64,000 bases of DNA from Alphaproteobacteria bacterium (GTDB lineage Bacteria; Pseudomonadota; Alphaproteobacteria; CACIAM-22H2). The DNA is taken from assembly GCA_016793165.1 (NCBI GenBank), contig JAEULA010000016.1:62001-126000 (forward strand). Direction: 5' to 3'. This document shows, piece after piece, positions 1-7,535 of the stretch (within the stretch, counting starts at the first letter, position 1; each line of letters begins with the position of its first letter). A model generated the notes under the pieces. The model was not told the DNA's origin. It was given only the letters and a program-made list of their open reading frames with translations, and made no database searches. Made by a program: the position numbers and the translations under genes.

Positions 1-2
1 CG

Positions 3-158
3 TGGCGCAAGCCGCTGGCCCCCGGCCAGGGGCCGGGCTTCACGACCTTCAGCGTGCACTACGCCCGCGACGAGGCCGGCGCGGGCGCGATCGCGGACAG
101 GCTCGGCACGACGCCGCTCGTCGTCGCCAGCGTGATGGCGAGCCCCAGACCGCTCTGA
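3..158 (+). CDS. C-terminal fragment of an unidentified protein
   Basis: An open frame enters from the left edge and ends at TGA 156-158, giving the last 51 residues of a protein (ending VASVMASPRPL). Codons end almost always in G or C, as in the real genes here. It stops 4 bases before the stop of the convergent membrane-protein gene, the tight packing expected of true neighbours. The fragment shows no motif I recognise, so no function is offered. A longer reading frame over the same bases (2-409) runs antisense into the next gene and is not preferred. Confidence 0.5.
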   Translation, partial: WRKPLAPGQGPGFTTFSVHYARDEAGAGAIADRLGTTPLVVASVMASPRPL

Positions 159-162
159 CGGA

Positions 163-1650
163 TCAGCGGCTGCGCATCGCCGCGCGCGCGACCGCTGCGA
201 CGTCGCGCGCCGCCTTCGGCAGCGCAGCGACGGCGCGCAGGATCTCGCGCAGCAGCAGCGCACCGCCGAGCACGGCAGGCAGAAGCAGAAGCAGCCGGAA
301 GAGGAATTCGTCCGCGGCGATCGCGCCCAGGCGCGCCAGGAGGTCGGAGATTTCGCGCCGAAGCTCGGCCGCGAGATCCGGCCCGACCATGGCCAGGGCG
401 ATGCCGTAGAGCGGCAGCAGCAGCACCGGAATCCACCCCTCGCCGGACAAGCCGAGGCGCCGGCCGAACCGCGCGAGCAACATGCCGCCGATCGCGGCCG
501 CGAGTGCCGCCGCGATCGACAGTCCGAGCTGGAGCGTCGCCGACAGCCCGTCGGACAGCACGAGAGCGAGCCCGGCGACCACGAGTGTCGCGGCGGTCAC
601 GCGGAATGTCGGCACCACGACGGCTCGCCCGACGAGGCTCGCCCCGAGCCAGCCCCAGGCGAGCGCGATCGGCGCCGCCATGACATTGCCGATCGCGGCG
701 CGGACTGCGCCGTCGCCCGTCCAGAGCAGGACGACGGCGATCGCGGCGGGGCACAACGCGAGCCCCGCGACCAGCGCCGCACCGCGCAACCCGGCGAAGA
801 CGCCCGCGATGAACCCCGCGAGCGGCAGGGCGCCCGCCGCGCCGGTCACGTAGATCCAGCGCAACGCGCCCCAGTCAGCCGGCCAGGCGAGCGGCAGCCC
901 GAACTGGCCCGGGTCGAGCCACAGCACGAGGCCGAGCAGCGCACCGACCATGGGCGTCCGCCACGGCCGGTGCGGCGCGAGGCCCAGCGTGGCGCGTCGG
1001 ATCGCCTCCCCCGCGGACCAGGCAAGCGCGGCCGGCAGCCAGAGATAGGGCTGCGCCACGCCGTACCCGAGGACCCAGTCGCCGAGCTGGAACCGTCCGC
1101 GCGACTGCACGGCGAGCAGAACGCCGAGCGCGACGGCGCCGACGCCAGCCAGTGCGAGCTCCGGCCAGGGCAGGCCGCGAAGTCCGGCAAGGAGGCACAG
1201 CGGCAGGAGCAGGCCCAACGCGTACCACGGCAAGGCGATCTTCACGTCGTCGGTCGCGTAGATCGGCACGACGAAGAACAGCGGCAGCAGCAGCAGCGTC
1301 ATGGCCCACCACCGCGACGGCGCGGGCAGCGCCGCGATCCGGTCCAGGCCGATGCCGTGCCGGACCATCCATGCGGCCCCGAGCGCCAGCGCCGCGGCAT
1401 CCGCGCGGCCGCCGATCACCAGCGTGTCCCGGTCGATGGCGAGCTGGAGCAGCACGCCGACGACCGTCACCGCGACGATCGCGATCCAGGCAGGGCGGCC
1501 GAAGCGCAGGACGAGCCAAGCCGCGATCGGCGCGATCAGCGCGCCCGCCTCGATCGTCGCCGGGCCGAAGCCGGGCCAGCGAACGCTCGCGGCGCCGAGC
1601 AGCAGGATCGCGAGGGCCAGCATCAGCGCCGCCGCCGCGGCTCCGGGCAC
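163..1650 (-). CDS. Multi-pass integral membrane protein, function unknown
   Basis: The 495-residue product is extremely hydrophobic, with roughly a dozen leucine/alanine/valine-rich segments from residue 8 to about 470 and short charged loops, ending in a basic cytoplasmic-looking tail (RAAMRSR). It is therefore an inner-membrane protein. I see no conserved transporter signature, Walker motif or catalytic motif, and do not recognise the family. It lies downstream of the M24 peptidase gene on the same strand with a 91-base gap containing a perfect palindrome at 1700-1713, so it may have its own promoter. The start is the first ATG of the frame; no strong ribosome binding site decides it. Being a real gene is well supported by the membrane pattern and codon bias; its role is unknown. 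Confidence 0.7.
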   Translation of the reverse strand: MPGAAAAALMLALAILLLGAASVRWPGFGPATIEAGALIAPIAAWLVLRFGRPAWIAIVAVTVVGVLLQLAIDRDTLVIGGRADAAALALGAAWMVRHGIGLDRIAALPAPSRWWAMTLLLLPLFFVVPIYATDDVKIALPWYALGLLLPLCLLAGLRGLPWPELALAGVGAVALGVLLAVQSRGRFQLGDWVLGYGVAQPYLWLPAALAWSAGEAIRRATLGLAPHRPWRTPMVGALLGLVLWLDPGQFGLPLAWPADWGALRWIYVTGAAGALPLAGFIAGVFAGLRGAALVAGLALCPAAIAVVLLWTGDGAVRAAIGNVMAAPIALAWGWLGASLVGRAVVVPTFRVTAATLVVAGLALVLSDGLSATLQLGLSIAAALAAAIGGMLLARFGRRLGLSGEGWIPVLLLPLYGIALAMVGPDLAAELRREISDLLARLGAIAADEFLFRLLLLLPAVLGGALLLREILRAVAALPKAARDVAAVARAAMRSR

Positions 1651-1699
1651 GTCGCGTGCCCGATGCGACCCGCGCGCTCGGCGCGGCGGCTTCCGTCTT

Positions 1700-1713
1700 G
1701 CGACAATTGTCGC
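1700..1713. promoter_or_regulatory. 14-bp perfect palindrome, candidate operator
   Basis: GCGACAATTGTCGC is a perfect 14-base dyad about 50 bases upstream of the membrane-protein start (1650) and just past the end of the M24 peptidase gene. An AT-rich centre in a GC-rich spacer is typical of a dimeric regulator site, but no regulator gene is nearby and no second copy was noticed in the window. Confidence 0.25.
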
Positions 1714-1741
1714 GGCGAGGCGCCCGCGCGCGCCGACACGC

Positions 1742-2959
1742 TCAGCGCTCGTAGCCGAACGGATCGTCGACCGAGTGGGCAGGCTGCGTGAACCAGCGCG
1801 GGCCCTGTTCGGTCATGTGGAAGTGGTCCTCGAGCCGCACGCCGAACTCGCCGTAGATGCAGATCATCGGCTCGTTCGAGAAGGTCATGCCCGGTGCCAG
1901 TACCGTGCGGTCGCCTTTCACGAGATACGGCACCTCGTGCACCTCGAGCCCGATACCGTGGCCGGTGCGGTGTGGCAGCCCGGGCACTGCGTAGCCCGGG
2001 CCGAAGCCCGCCGCCTCGATCACACGCCGCGCCGCCGCGTCGACATCCTCGCAGCGCGCGCCGATCTGCGCCGCCGCGAAGGCCGCGGCCTGGGCCTCCT
2101 TCTCGAGGTTCCAGATTTGACGCTGGCGCGCGCTCGGCGTGCCGAAGACGTAGCTGCGCGTGATGTCGGAGAGATAGCCGTCGATCGGCGCGCCGACATC
2201 GATCAGCACCATGTCGCCGTCCTTCAGCGTCTGCGGATACGGCACGCCGTGCGGGTAGGCGGTCGCCTCGCCGAACAGCACGATGTTGAAGGCCGGCGGC
2301 CCCTCGGCGCCGAGCCGCTTGTGCGCCTCGACCAGGAAGGCCTGCACCTCGGTCGTGGCGATCCCTTCGCGCATGATCCGGGCCGCGGCCTTGTGCGCCT
2401 CGAGCGTGATGTTCTTGGCGGTCTGCATCAGCGCGATCTCGCGCACCGACTTGCGCGCGCGGCACGCGCCCGTGATCGCCGCGCCGTTGACGAAGTCGTA
2501 GGCGTTGCCCGCGCGCCGCAGCCCGTCGAAGGTCGCGAACGGCGTCGCCTCGTCGATGCCGACCGTGCCGCTGGCGAGGCCCAGGTCGCGCAGCGAGTCA
2601 GTGACCAGCGCGGTCGGGTCCTCGTGCTCCTCCCAGCAGGCGATCTCGCCGGGCAGCGTGATCATCGTCAGGAGCTTCTCGCGCTCGAAGGCCGGGCTCA
2701 GATAGACGAGATCGCCCTTCGCCGGCAGCACCGCGCCGTGCAGGCGCTCCGAACGCCGGAGCCTGAGGCCAGTGAAGTACGTCAGGCTCGCCGACACGTC
2801 GAGCCACAGCGCATCGACGCCCTGCTCGCGCATCAGCGCCTGCGCTTGCGCGATCCGCGCGCGGCGGTCCTCGTCGGTGATGGCGGGCACCTCCCCGCGC
2901 ATCGAGGCGAGCTTCGCCAGCTCCGCTTCAGCGGTCGACCCGCCCACGCCGATGGTCAT
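1742..2959 (-). CDS. M24 family metallopeptidase (Xaa-Pro aminopeptidase/dipeptidase type)
   Basis: The 405-residue protein has the two-part build of the M24B 'pita-bread' peptidases: an N-terminal creatinase-like domain (about residues 20-165) and a C-terminal catalytic domain (about 175-395). The expected dinuclear-metal ligands are all visible in order: Asp in VLIDVGAPIDG, Asp in YLSDITRSY, His in the HRTGHGIGLEVHE segment, Glu in SNEPM, and Glu in VRLEDHFH. The substrate-side His of AYPHGVPYP is also present. No signal peptide, so cytosolic. Family members cut Xaa-Pro bonds or act on small amidino compounds such as creatine; sequence alone does not choose between them. The next gene upstream on the same strand is a flavoprotein 182 bases away, so co-transcription is uncertain. 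Confidence 0.9.
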   Translation of the reverse strand: MTIGVGGSTAEAELAKLASMRGEVPAITDEDRRARIAQAQALMREQGVDALWLDVSASLTYFTGLRLRRSERLHGAVLPAKGDLVYLSPAFEREKLLTMITLPGEIACWEEHEDPTALVTDSLRDLGLASGTVGIDEATPFATFDGLRRAGNAYDFVNGAAITGACRARKSVREIALMQTAKNITLEAHKAAARIMREGIATTEVQAFLVEAHKRLGAEGPPAFNIVLFGEATAYPHGVPYPQTLKDGDMVLIDVGAPIDGYLSDITRSYVFGTPSARQRQIWNLEKEAQAAAFAAAQIGARCEDVDAAARRVIEAAGFGPGYAVPGLPHRTGHGIGLEVHEVPYLVKGDRTVLAPGMTFSNEPMICIYGEFGVRLEDHFHMTEQGPRWFTQPAHSVDDPFGYER

Positions 2960-3141
2960 CGTTCACGCTCCCTGTCCAAGACGTCGGATCCCTGCCCCGC
3001 ATCTGCGCGCCCGGCTGCCGGGGAGGGTCGGTTGCTCCGGGCCTCGACCGCTCCGCGCAAGCGCAACCCGGCTCCCTCCGCCGGAGCGGACGAATGGCGG
3101 AGCGTCGGCGCCGAGGCCGGCGACGCTCCGTTCGCGCGACC

Positions 3142-4536
3142 TCATCCCCGCACCAGCGCCGCCGCGCTCAGCCCCGCGGCGCGGCCGAGCGTCGTCGCGG
3201 TCAGCAGCCCGTTGCCGGAGAGGTAGCCCCAGCGCGACGGGCCGGATAGCCCGCGTGCGGCGCCGCCGCCGGCGAAGAGATTGGGCAGCCGGCTGCGATC
3301 CTCGCGCAGCACGCGCGCCGACGGATCGACGACCAGGCCGCCCTGCGTGTGGTAGAGCGCGCCGGTGATCTTCACCGCGCAGAACGGCGGCACGAGCCGG
3401 TCGCCGGCGACGACGCGACCGAAGCGGTCGGCCTTGCCGCTCGCGCGCGAGGCCTCGACCTCGGCGAGGCTGCCCGCGACCGCCGCCTCCGGCAGCCCGA
3501 GCGCGCGCGCGAGCTCCTCGATCGTGTTCGCGCGCTTGATGCCGCCCAGCGCCAGCACCTCCTCGTAGTCGGTGAAGCCGCGCACGAGCTTCTCGCGGAT
3601 CTCGTCGAAGATCTCCCACGCGACGCGGCCCGGTTGCTTCACCACCTCGACCGCCTGCTCGGAATAGCCGGAGGCCTCGTTCGAGAAGCGCTCGCCGGCG
3701 CTGTTCACCTGGAAGCCGCCGGCGCTGATCAGGCCGTAGTTCATCGTGTTCCCGTAGGGGTGCGCCACCGAGCCGTGGCCCTGGTAGCTGCCGAGGTCGG
3801 CCGTCGCCGCGCCCAGCGCCGAGCCCCAGCGGATGGCATCCCCGGTATTCCCGACATGGCCCATGTAGTCGGCCTCGGCGATCTCGGGGATGTAGCGGCG
3901 CAGCATCTCCTTGTTGCCGCCGAAGCCGTTGCAGGCGAGCACCAGCGCCTTGCAGCCCACCGTCTCCAGCGTGCCGTCGGGGCGGCGGAAGCGGACCGCG
4001 CCCACTCTGCCGCCGCCATCCGCGTAGAGATCCTCGACCATCGCGCCGCCGACGATGTCGATGCCCTTGCGGCCGGTGGCAGCGAGCAGCGCCGCCGACA
4101 GCTCCTTGCCCGAGCGATGCGGCGTGCCGTGCATGCGGTACTTCGAATGTCCGGGATAGAGGAAGCCTTCGACCAGAGTCAGCACGACGTCGTGGCTCTC
4201 CATCAGCCAGTCCACCGTCGGACCGGAGGCCTCGGCGATCGCACGCGCCATCACCGGATCCGTCTTCTGTTTGGCCTTGGCCATCAGGTCGGCCGCGAAG
4301 ATCTCCGCCGTGTCGTCGACTCCGTGCTGGGCCTGCAGCTTCGTGCCGGCGGCCGGGATCATGCCCGTCGACAGCGCGGTGCTGCCCGTCGGCTTCTCGT
4401 CGCGCTCGAGTACCAGCACCTCGGCGCCGTTCTCGGTCGCCGCGAGCGCGGCGCACAGGCCGCAGGCGCCCGCCCCGATGATGACGACGGGGATCTCGTA
4501 GTCGAACTTCGCTTCGGCGGCGGGCAGCACGGACAT
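3142..4536 (-). CDS. FAD-dependent oxidoreductase, fumarate reductase/ketosteroid dehydrogenase-like
   Basis: The 464-residue flavoprotein starts at ATG 4534-4536. An open frame extends further upstream but is the antisense-like overlap with the sheath gene. The N-terminus carries the Rossmann dinucleotide motif VVIIGAGACGLCAA followed by the acidic end of the second strand (VLVLERDEKP). The conserved TALSTGMIPAAGT stretch and the C-terminal FAD-contacting LFAGGGAARGL and GYLSGNGLL segments match the FAD_binding_2 family (succinate dehydrogenase/fumarate reductase flavoprotein and 3-ketosteroid dehydrogenase relatives). The electron acceptor and substrate cannot be read from sequence. It follows the tail-sheath gene by 20 bases on the same strand. 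A paralogue with the same signature motifs is encoded at 23262-24680. Confidence 0.87.
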   Translation of the reverse strand: MSVLPAAEAKFDYEIPVVIIGAGACGLCAALAATENGAEVLVLERDEKPTGSTALSTGMIPAAGTKLQAQHGVDDTAEIFAADLMAKAKQKTDPVMARAIAEASGPTVDWLMESHDVVLTLVEGFLYPGHSKYRMHGTPHRSGKELSAALLAATGRKGIDIVGGAMVEDLYADGGGRVGAVRFRRPDGTLETVGCKALVLACNGFGGNKEMLRRYIPEIAEADYMGHVGNTGDAIRWGSALGAATADLGSYQGHGSVAHPYGNTMNYGLISAGGFQVNSAGERFSNEASGYSEQAVEVVKQPGRVAWEIFDEIREKLVRGFTDYEEVLALGGIKRANTIEELARALGLPEAAVAGSLAEVEASRASGKADRFGRVVAGDRLVPPFCAVKITGALYHTQGGLVVDPSARVLREDRSRLPNLFAGGGAARGLSGPSRWGYLSGNGLLTATTLGRAAGLSAAALVRG

Positions 4537-4556
4537 CGGCAGGGGAACCTCGCTGG

Positions 4557-5720
4557 TCAGGGGTCTCGGCGCGTCCAGGCGCCGATCCGCAGGATGACGA
4601 ACTCCGCCGGCTTCGCCGGCGCGATCCCGATCATGCACACGAGCCGGCCGGAATCGATGTCCGCCTGCGTCATGGTCGAGCGATCGCAGCGCGCGAAGAA
4701 TGCCGCGTCGGCCGTCCGGCCGACCAGGGCGCCGCGCCGCCACAGGCCGAGCAGGAACGCCTCGACCAGCCCGCGCACCTGCGCCCAGAGCGGCTCGTCG
4801 TTCGTCTCGAACACGATCCAGCCGAGGCCCTTGGCGATCGATCGCTCGACGTGGATCGCGAGCCGGCGGACGGCGATGTAGCGCCACTCCGGATCGCCCG
4901 TCCGCAGGCGCGCGCCCCAGACGACCAGCCCGCGGCCCGGCAGGACGCGCAGGGCATTGAGCCCGACCGGGTTCAGCCGGTCCTGGTCCGCTTCGCCGAG
5001 CGCGAACTCGGGCTCGAGCACATCGAGCAGCGCGGCGCCGGCCGGGGAGCGGTGAACGCCGGCCTCGCCGTCGGCGCGCGCGATCGCGCCCGCGACATGG
5101 CCGCTGGGCGGCAGCAAGCCGCGCCCGCCGGCCGCATCGGCGACGGCGAGCCACGGACCGAAGACGGCGGCGAAGGCGCTGTCGATCGCGGCGATCGCCG
5201 GATCGTCGCGGCCGAGGGCGCGATCTCCGGCCGGCGGGTCCAGGAGCACGATTCGGTCGCGCTTCGCCTCCGCCTGGGCGATCAGCGCGACGCGCAGCAT
5301 CGCACGCTCCGCTGGCGCCATCCGCGGATGCATCAGGTCCGGAACGGCGACGAGCAGCATTTCGTCGATCTCGGCCAGCGCGGCGAGCCCGCGCAGGAAC
5401 CGGGCGCGCGTCGCCCCACCGCCGATGAAGGCCGCGGCGGTGAACCGGCCGCGCGTCGCGGGCACGCGCACGATCCAGGCCCGCGTGCCGCCGTTGGCGA
5501 AGAAGCCCTGGACCGCGCGCCCGAGGAAGGCGCGCCGCAGCGGCGTGACCGGACCGTAGTGACTCTCGAACTCCGCCAGGCTGCCGACGAGGCGGGCCCG
5601 GGCGCCGCCCCTGGCCGCGACGCCGATGAAGGCGGCGGTCGACGTCGCCACCCCTTCGATCGGGCGCGGGCCGGCGCCGCTCTCCTCGATCGCGATGCCC
5701 GGCGTCGCGTAGGTCGGCAT
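4557..5720 (-). CDS. Phage/contractile-injection tail sheath-like protein
   Basis: The 387-residue product begins at ATG 5718-5720, preceded by a strong AGGAGGGG ribosome binding site. The start TPGIAIEE, the early GVATSTAAFIGVAARG segment and FANGGTRAWIVRV match the N-terminal domain of contractile tail sheath proteins. The C-terminal third (NPVGLNALRVLPGRGLVVWG, then RRLAIHVERSIAKGLGWIVFE and a final strand EFVILRIGAW) is the classical sheath C-terminal domain that interlocks neighbouring subunits. The length fits the short sheaths of R-type or extracellular injection systems. No tube, baseplate, spike or ATPase gene adjoins it. It lies 13 bases downstream of the Anbu gene and 20 upstream of a flavoprotein gene, so it is probably expressed with the Anbu operon. 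Codon bias matches the host, arguing against recent arrival. Confidence 0.85.
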   Translation of the reverse strand: MPTYATPGIAIEESGAGPRPIEGVATSTAAFIGVAARGGARARLVGSLAEFESHYGPVTPLRRAFLGRAVQGFFANGGTRAWIVRVPATRGRFTAAAFIGGGATRARFLRGLAALAEIDEMLLVAVPDLMHPRMAPAERAMLRVALIAQAEAKRDRIVLLDPPAGDRALGRDDPAIAAIDSAFAAVFGPWLAVADAAGGRGLLPPSGHVAGAIARADGEAGVHRSPAGAALLDVLEPEFALGEADQDRLNPVGLNALRVLPGRGLVVWGARLRTGDPEWRYIAVRRLAIHVERSIAKGLGWIVFETNDEPLWAQVRGLVEAFLLGLWRRGALVGRTADAAFFARCDRSTMTQADIDSGRLVCMIGIAPAKPAEFVILRIGAWTRRDP

Positions 5721-5733
5721 CGCGGTTCCCCTC

Positions 5734-6474
5734 CTAGCGCGCCCAGTCCGGGCGCGGGATCGCGCGATAGGCGTCGCGCAGCGCCGAGGACCACTGCTCC
5801 CGGATCTGCCGGAAATAGGGCTCGTCCTCGTGGATGCGCCGCCGGATGTCGACGCGACAGGTGTCGCGCTTGTAGACGAGCAGGTCGATCGGGAGGCCCA
5901 CCGTGAGGTTCGAGCGCAGCGTCGAGTCCATCGACACGAGAACGAGCTTGATCGCGTCATAGAGCGGCGTGTCCCAGCGCGCCGCCCGGTCGAGGATCGG
6001 CTTGCCGTACTTGTGCTCGCCGATCTGCAGGTAGGGCGTCTCCTCGGTCGCCTCGATGAAATTGCCCGCCGAGTAGATCTGGAACAGCCGCATGCGGCGG
6101 TCCTTGATCTGGCCGGCGAGGAGGATCGACACGTCGAAGCCGATGCTCTGCGCGCGCATCGCCTCGCCGTGGGCGGCGAAGGCCTTGCGGATCGCCTCGC
6201 CGACGAGCTGCGCGGTGCCGAACATGCTCGGCGCCGACCCGAGGGTGAAGAAGCCGCCGAGCGTCTCGCTCTCGAACCCCTCCTGCACCATGTTCACGAC
6301 GATCTGGCTCAGCGACAGGTTGCCCGCCGTCATCAGGCACACCACGCGCTCGCCCGGCTTCTCGACGACATGCATCTTGCCGAAGGTCGACACGTTGTCG
6401 ACGCCGGCATTCGTGCGCGTGTCGGAGAGCAGGACGAGGCCTTCCTGGAGCCGAAGGCCGACGCAATAGGTCAT
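5734..6474 (-). CDS. Anbu (proteasome/HslV-like ancestral beta subunit) peptidase
   Basis: The 246-residue protein belongs to the Ntn-hydrolase Anbu family, relatives of proteasome beta subunits and HslV. After removal of Met1 the N-terminal residue is Thr (TYCVGL), the expected nucleophile; the partner Asp lies in LLSDTRTNAG (position 17 of the mature chain) and the Lys in TFGKMHVV (about 32). GFDVSILLAG and the IYSAGNFIEAT segment fit the beta-sandwich core. It is cytosolic, and the family assembles into ring or helical oligomers. The usual partners are upstream: alpha-E (6584-7525) and circularly permuted ATP-grasp (7536-8951). The transglutaminase-like gene often found in such operons is absent; the 109-base gap before this gene is too short to hold a remnant of it. 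Confidence 0.92.
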   Translation of the reverse strand: MTYCVGLRLQEGLVLLSDTRTNAGVDNVSTFGKMHVVEKPGERVVCLMTAGNLSLSQIVVNMVQEGFESETLGGFFTLGSAPSMFGTAQLVGEAIRKAFAAHGEAMRAQSIGFDVSILLAGQIKDRRMRLFQIYSAGNFIEATEETPYLQIGEHKYGKPILDRAARWDTPLYDAIKLVLVSMDSTLRSNLTVGLPIDLLVYKRDTCRVDIRRRIHEDEPYFRQIREQWSSALRDAYRAIPRPDWAR

Positions 6475-6583
6475 GGGTGATACTCGCGGCGGGGGCGACG
6501 CGCGGGACGTTGCGGGACGCCGGCGCCGAGCGCAAGCGACGAAACGGCGGGGACGCCAGCCGACGGCCCGGTCGGGATGCGAT

Positions 6584-7525
6584 TCAGCTCAGGTACTGCT
6601 TCGTGATCTCGCCGCTCAGCACGATGTTCTGGTCGATGAATTCCGTCAGCGCCTCGTGCAGGCCGCGCTGGAAGATCTCCTCGATCTTGCCGTAGCGAAG
6701 CCGCGAGTGGATCTGGCCGGCGATGCGATGGCACTCGCCGCGCGCGCCGTAGGCCTCGGCGAGCAGGTCGAGATGGCGGGTGATGTCGTTGAAGCAGGCG
6801 ACCAGCGAGCGCGGCATCTCGGGGCGCAGGATGAGCAGGTCGGCGACCAGCCAGGGCTTCAGCCGGTCGCGATAGACCCAGTGGTAGGCGCGCTGCGCCG
6901 AGACCGAGCGCAGGATCGAGGTCCATTGATAGTAGTCGCGCGTGCCGCCGACGAACTCGTGACCGGGCAGCAGCACGTGGTACTTCACGTCGAGGATCCG
7001 GGCGGTGTTGTCCGAGCGCTCCAGCGCCGTGCCGAGCCGGATGAACCAGTAGGCGTCGTTGCGCAGCATCGTGCCGGCCGCGGCGCCGCCGAAGCGCAGC
7101 GAGCGGTCCTTCACCCATTCCAGGAACTTGCGCACGTTCTCGAGCGCGAAGTCGCCGTCGCGCAGTGCGTGCGACTCGATCCACGCGGAGTTCACCGCCT
7201 CCCACATGTCGGTGGTGATCCCCGTGCGGTCGGTCCGCGCGTTGCGGCGGGCCTTCTCGAGGCAGGAGAGGATCGAGGACGGGTTGTCGGGATCGCGCGT
7301 CATGTGGTCGATGACGGCCTGGGCCGTGGGCTCCTTGTGCTTGGCGTAAAAGCTCTGCTGGCAGCCCGCCGCCACGACCGTGGAGTGCCATTCGCTCGAA
7401 TCCGCGATCGATTCGAGCGACAGGCTCGCCATCCGCAGGCCCACGTCGAGCAGGCGGGCGACGTCCTCGGCGCGCTCGATGTAGCGCGCCAGCCAATAGA
7501 GATTGTCCGCGGTGCGGCTCAGCAT
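6584..7525 (-). CDS. Alpha-E domain protein (DUF403 family)
   Basis: The 313-residue, mostly helical protein starts MLSRTADNLYWLARYIERAE, the hallmark opening of the alpha-E family, and repeats related helical motifs such as YWFIRLGTALERSDNTARIL near residue 180. No catalytic residues are known for the family; it travels with circularly permuted ATP-grasp proteins and, here, with Anbu. The start is 10 bases after the ATP-grasp stop, so the two are almost surely co-translated. Comparative-genomic proposals place these trios in a peptide ligation or protein modification role, which remains unproven. Confidence 0.9.
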   Translation of the reverse strand: MLSRTADNLYWLARYIERAEDVARLLDVGLRMASLSLESIADSSEWHSTVVAAGCQQSFYAKHKEPTAQAVIDHMTRDPDNPSSILSCLEKARRNARTDRTGITTDMWEAVNSAWIESHALRDGDFALENVRKFLEWVKDRSLRFGGAAAGTMLRNDAYWFIRLGTALERSDNTARILDVKYHVLLPGHEFVGGTRDYYQWTSILRSVSAQRAYHWVYRDRLKPWLVADLLILRPEMPRSLVACFNDITRHLDLLAEAYGARGECHRIAGQIHSRLRYGKIEEIFQRGLHEALTEFIDQNIVLSGEITKQYLS

Positions 7526-7535
7526 CGCCCGGCCC

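Noticed and set aside
2..409. 135-residue open frame at the left edge, plus strand
   Set aside because: It is the antisense of the membrane-protein gene and is Arg/Ala-rich low-complexity; the neighbouring frame gives the more protein-like 51-residue end reported.
1301..3226. 641-residue open frame, plus strand
   Set aside because: Antisense to the membrane protein and M24 peptidase genes, with no recognisable motifs.
4557..5720. Prophage or tailocin remnant around the sheath gene
   Set aside because: No integrase, capsid, tube, baseplate or lysis gene nearby; host-like codon use and operon placement argue against a recent prophage, although an ancient origin remains possible.
6475..6583. 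Remnant of a transglutaminase gene in the Anbu operon
   Set aside because: Only 109 bases, with no similarity to a transglutaminase core in any frame.
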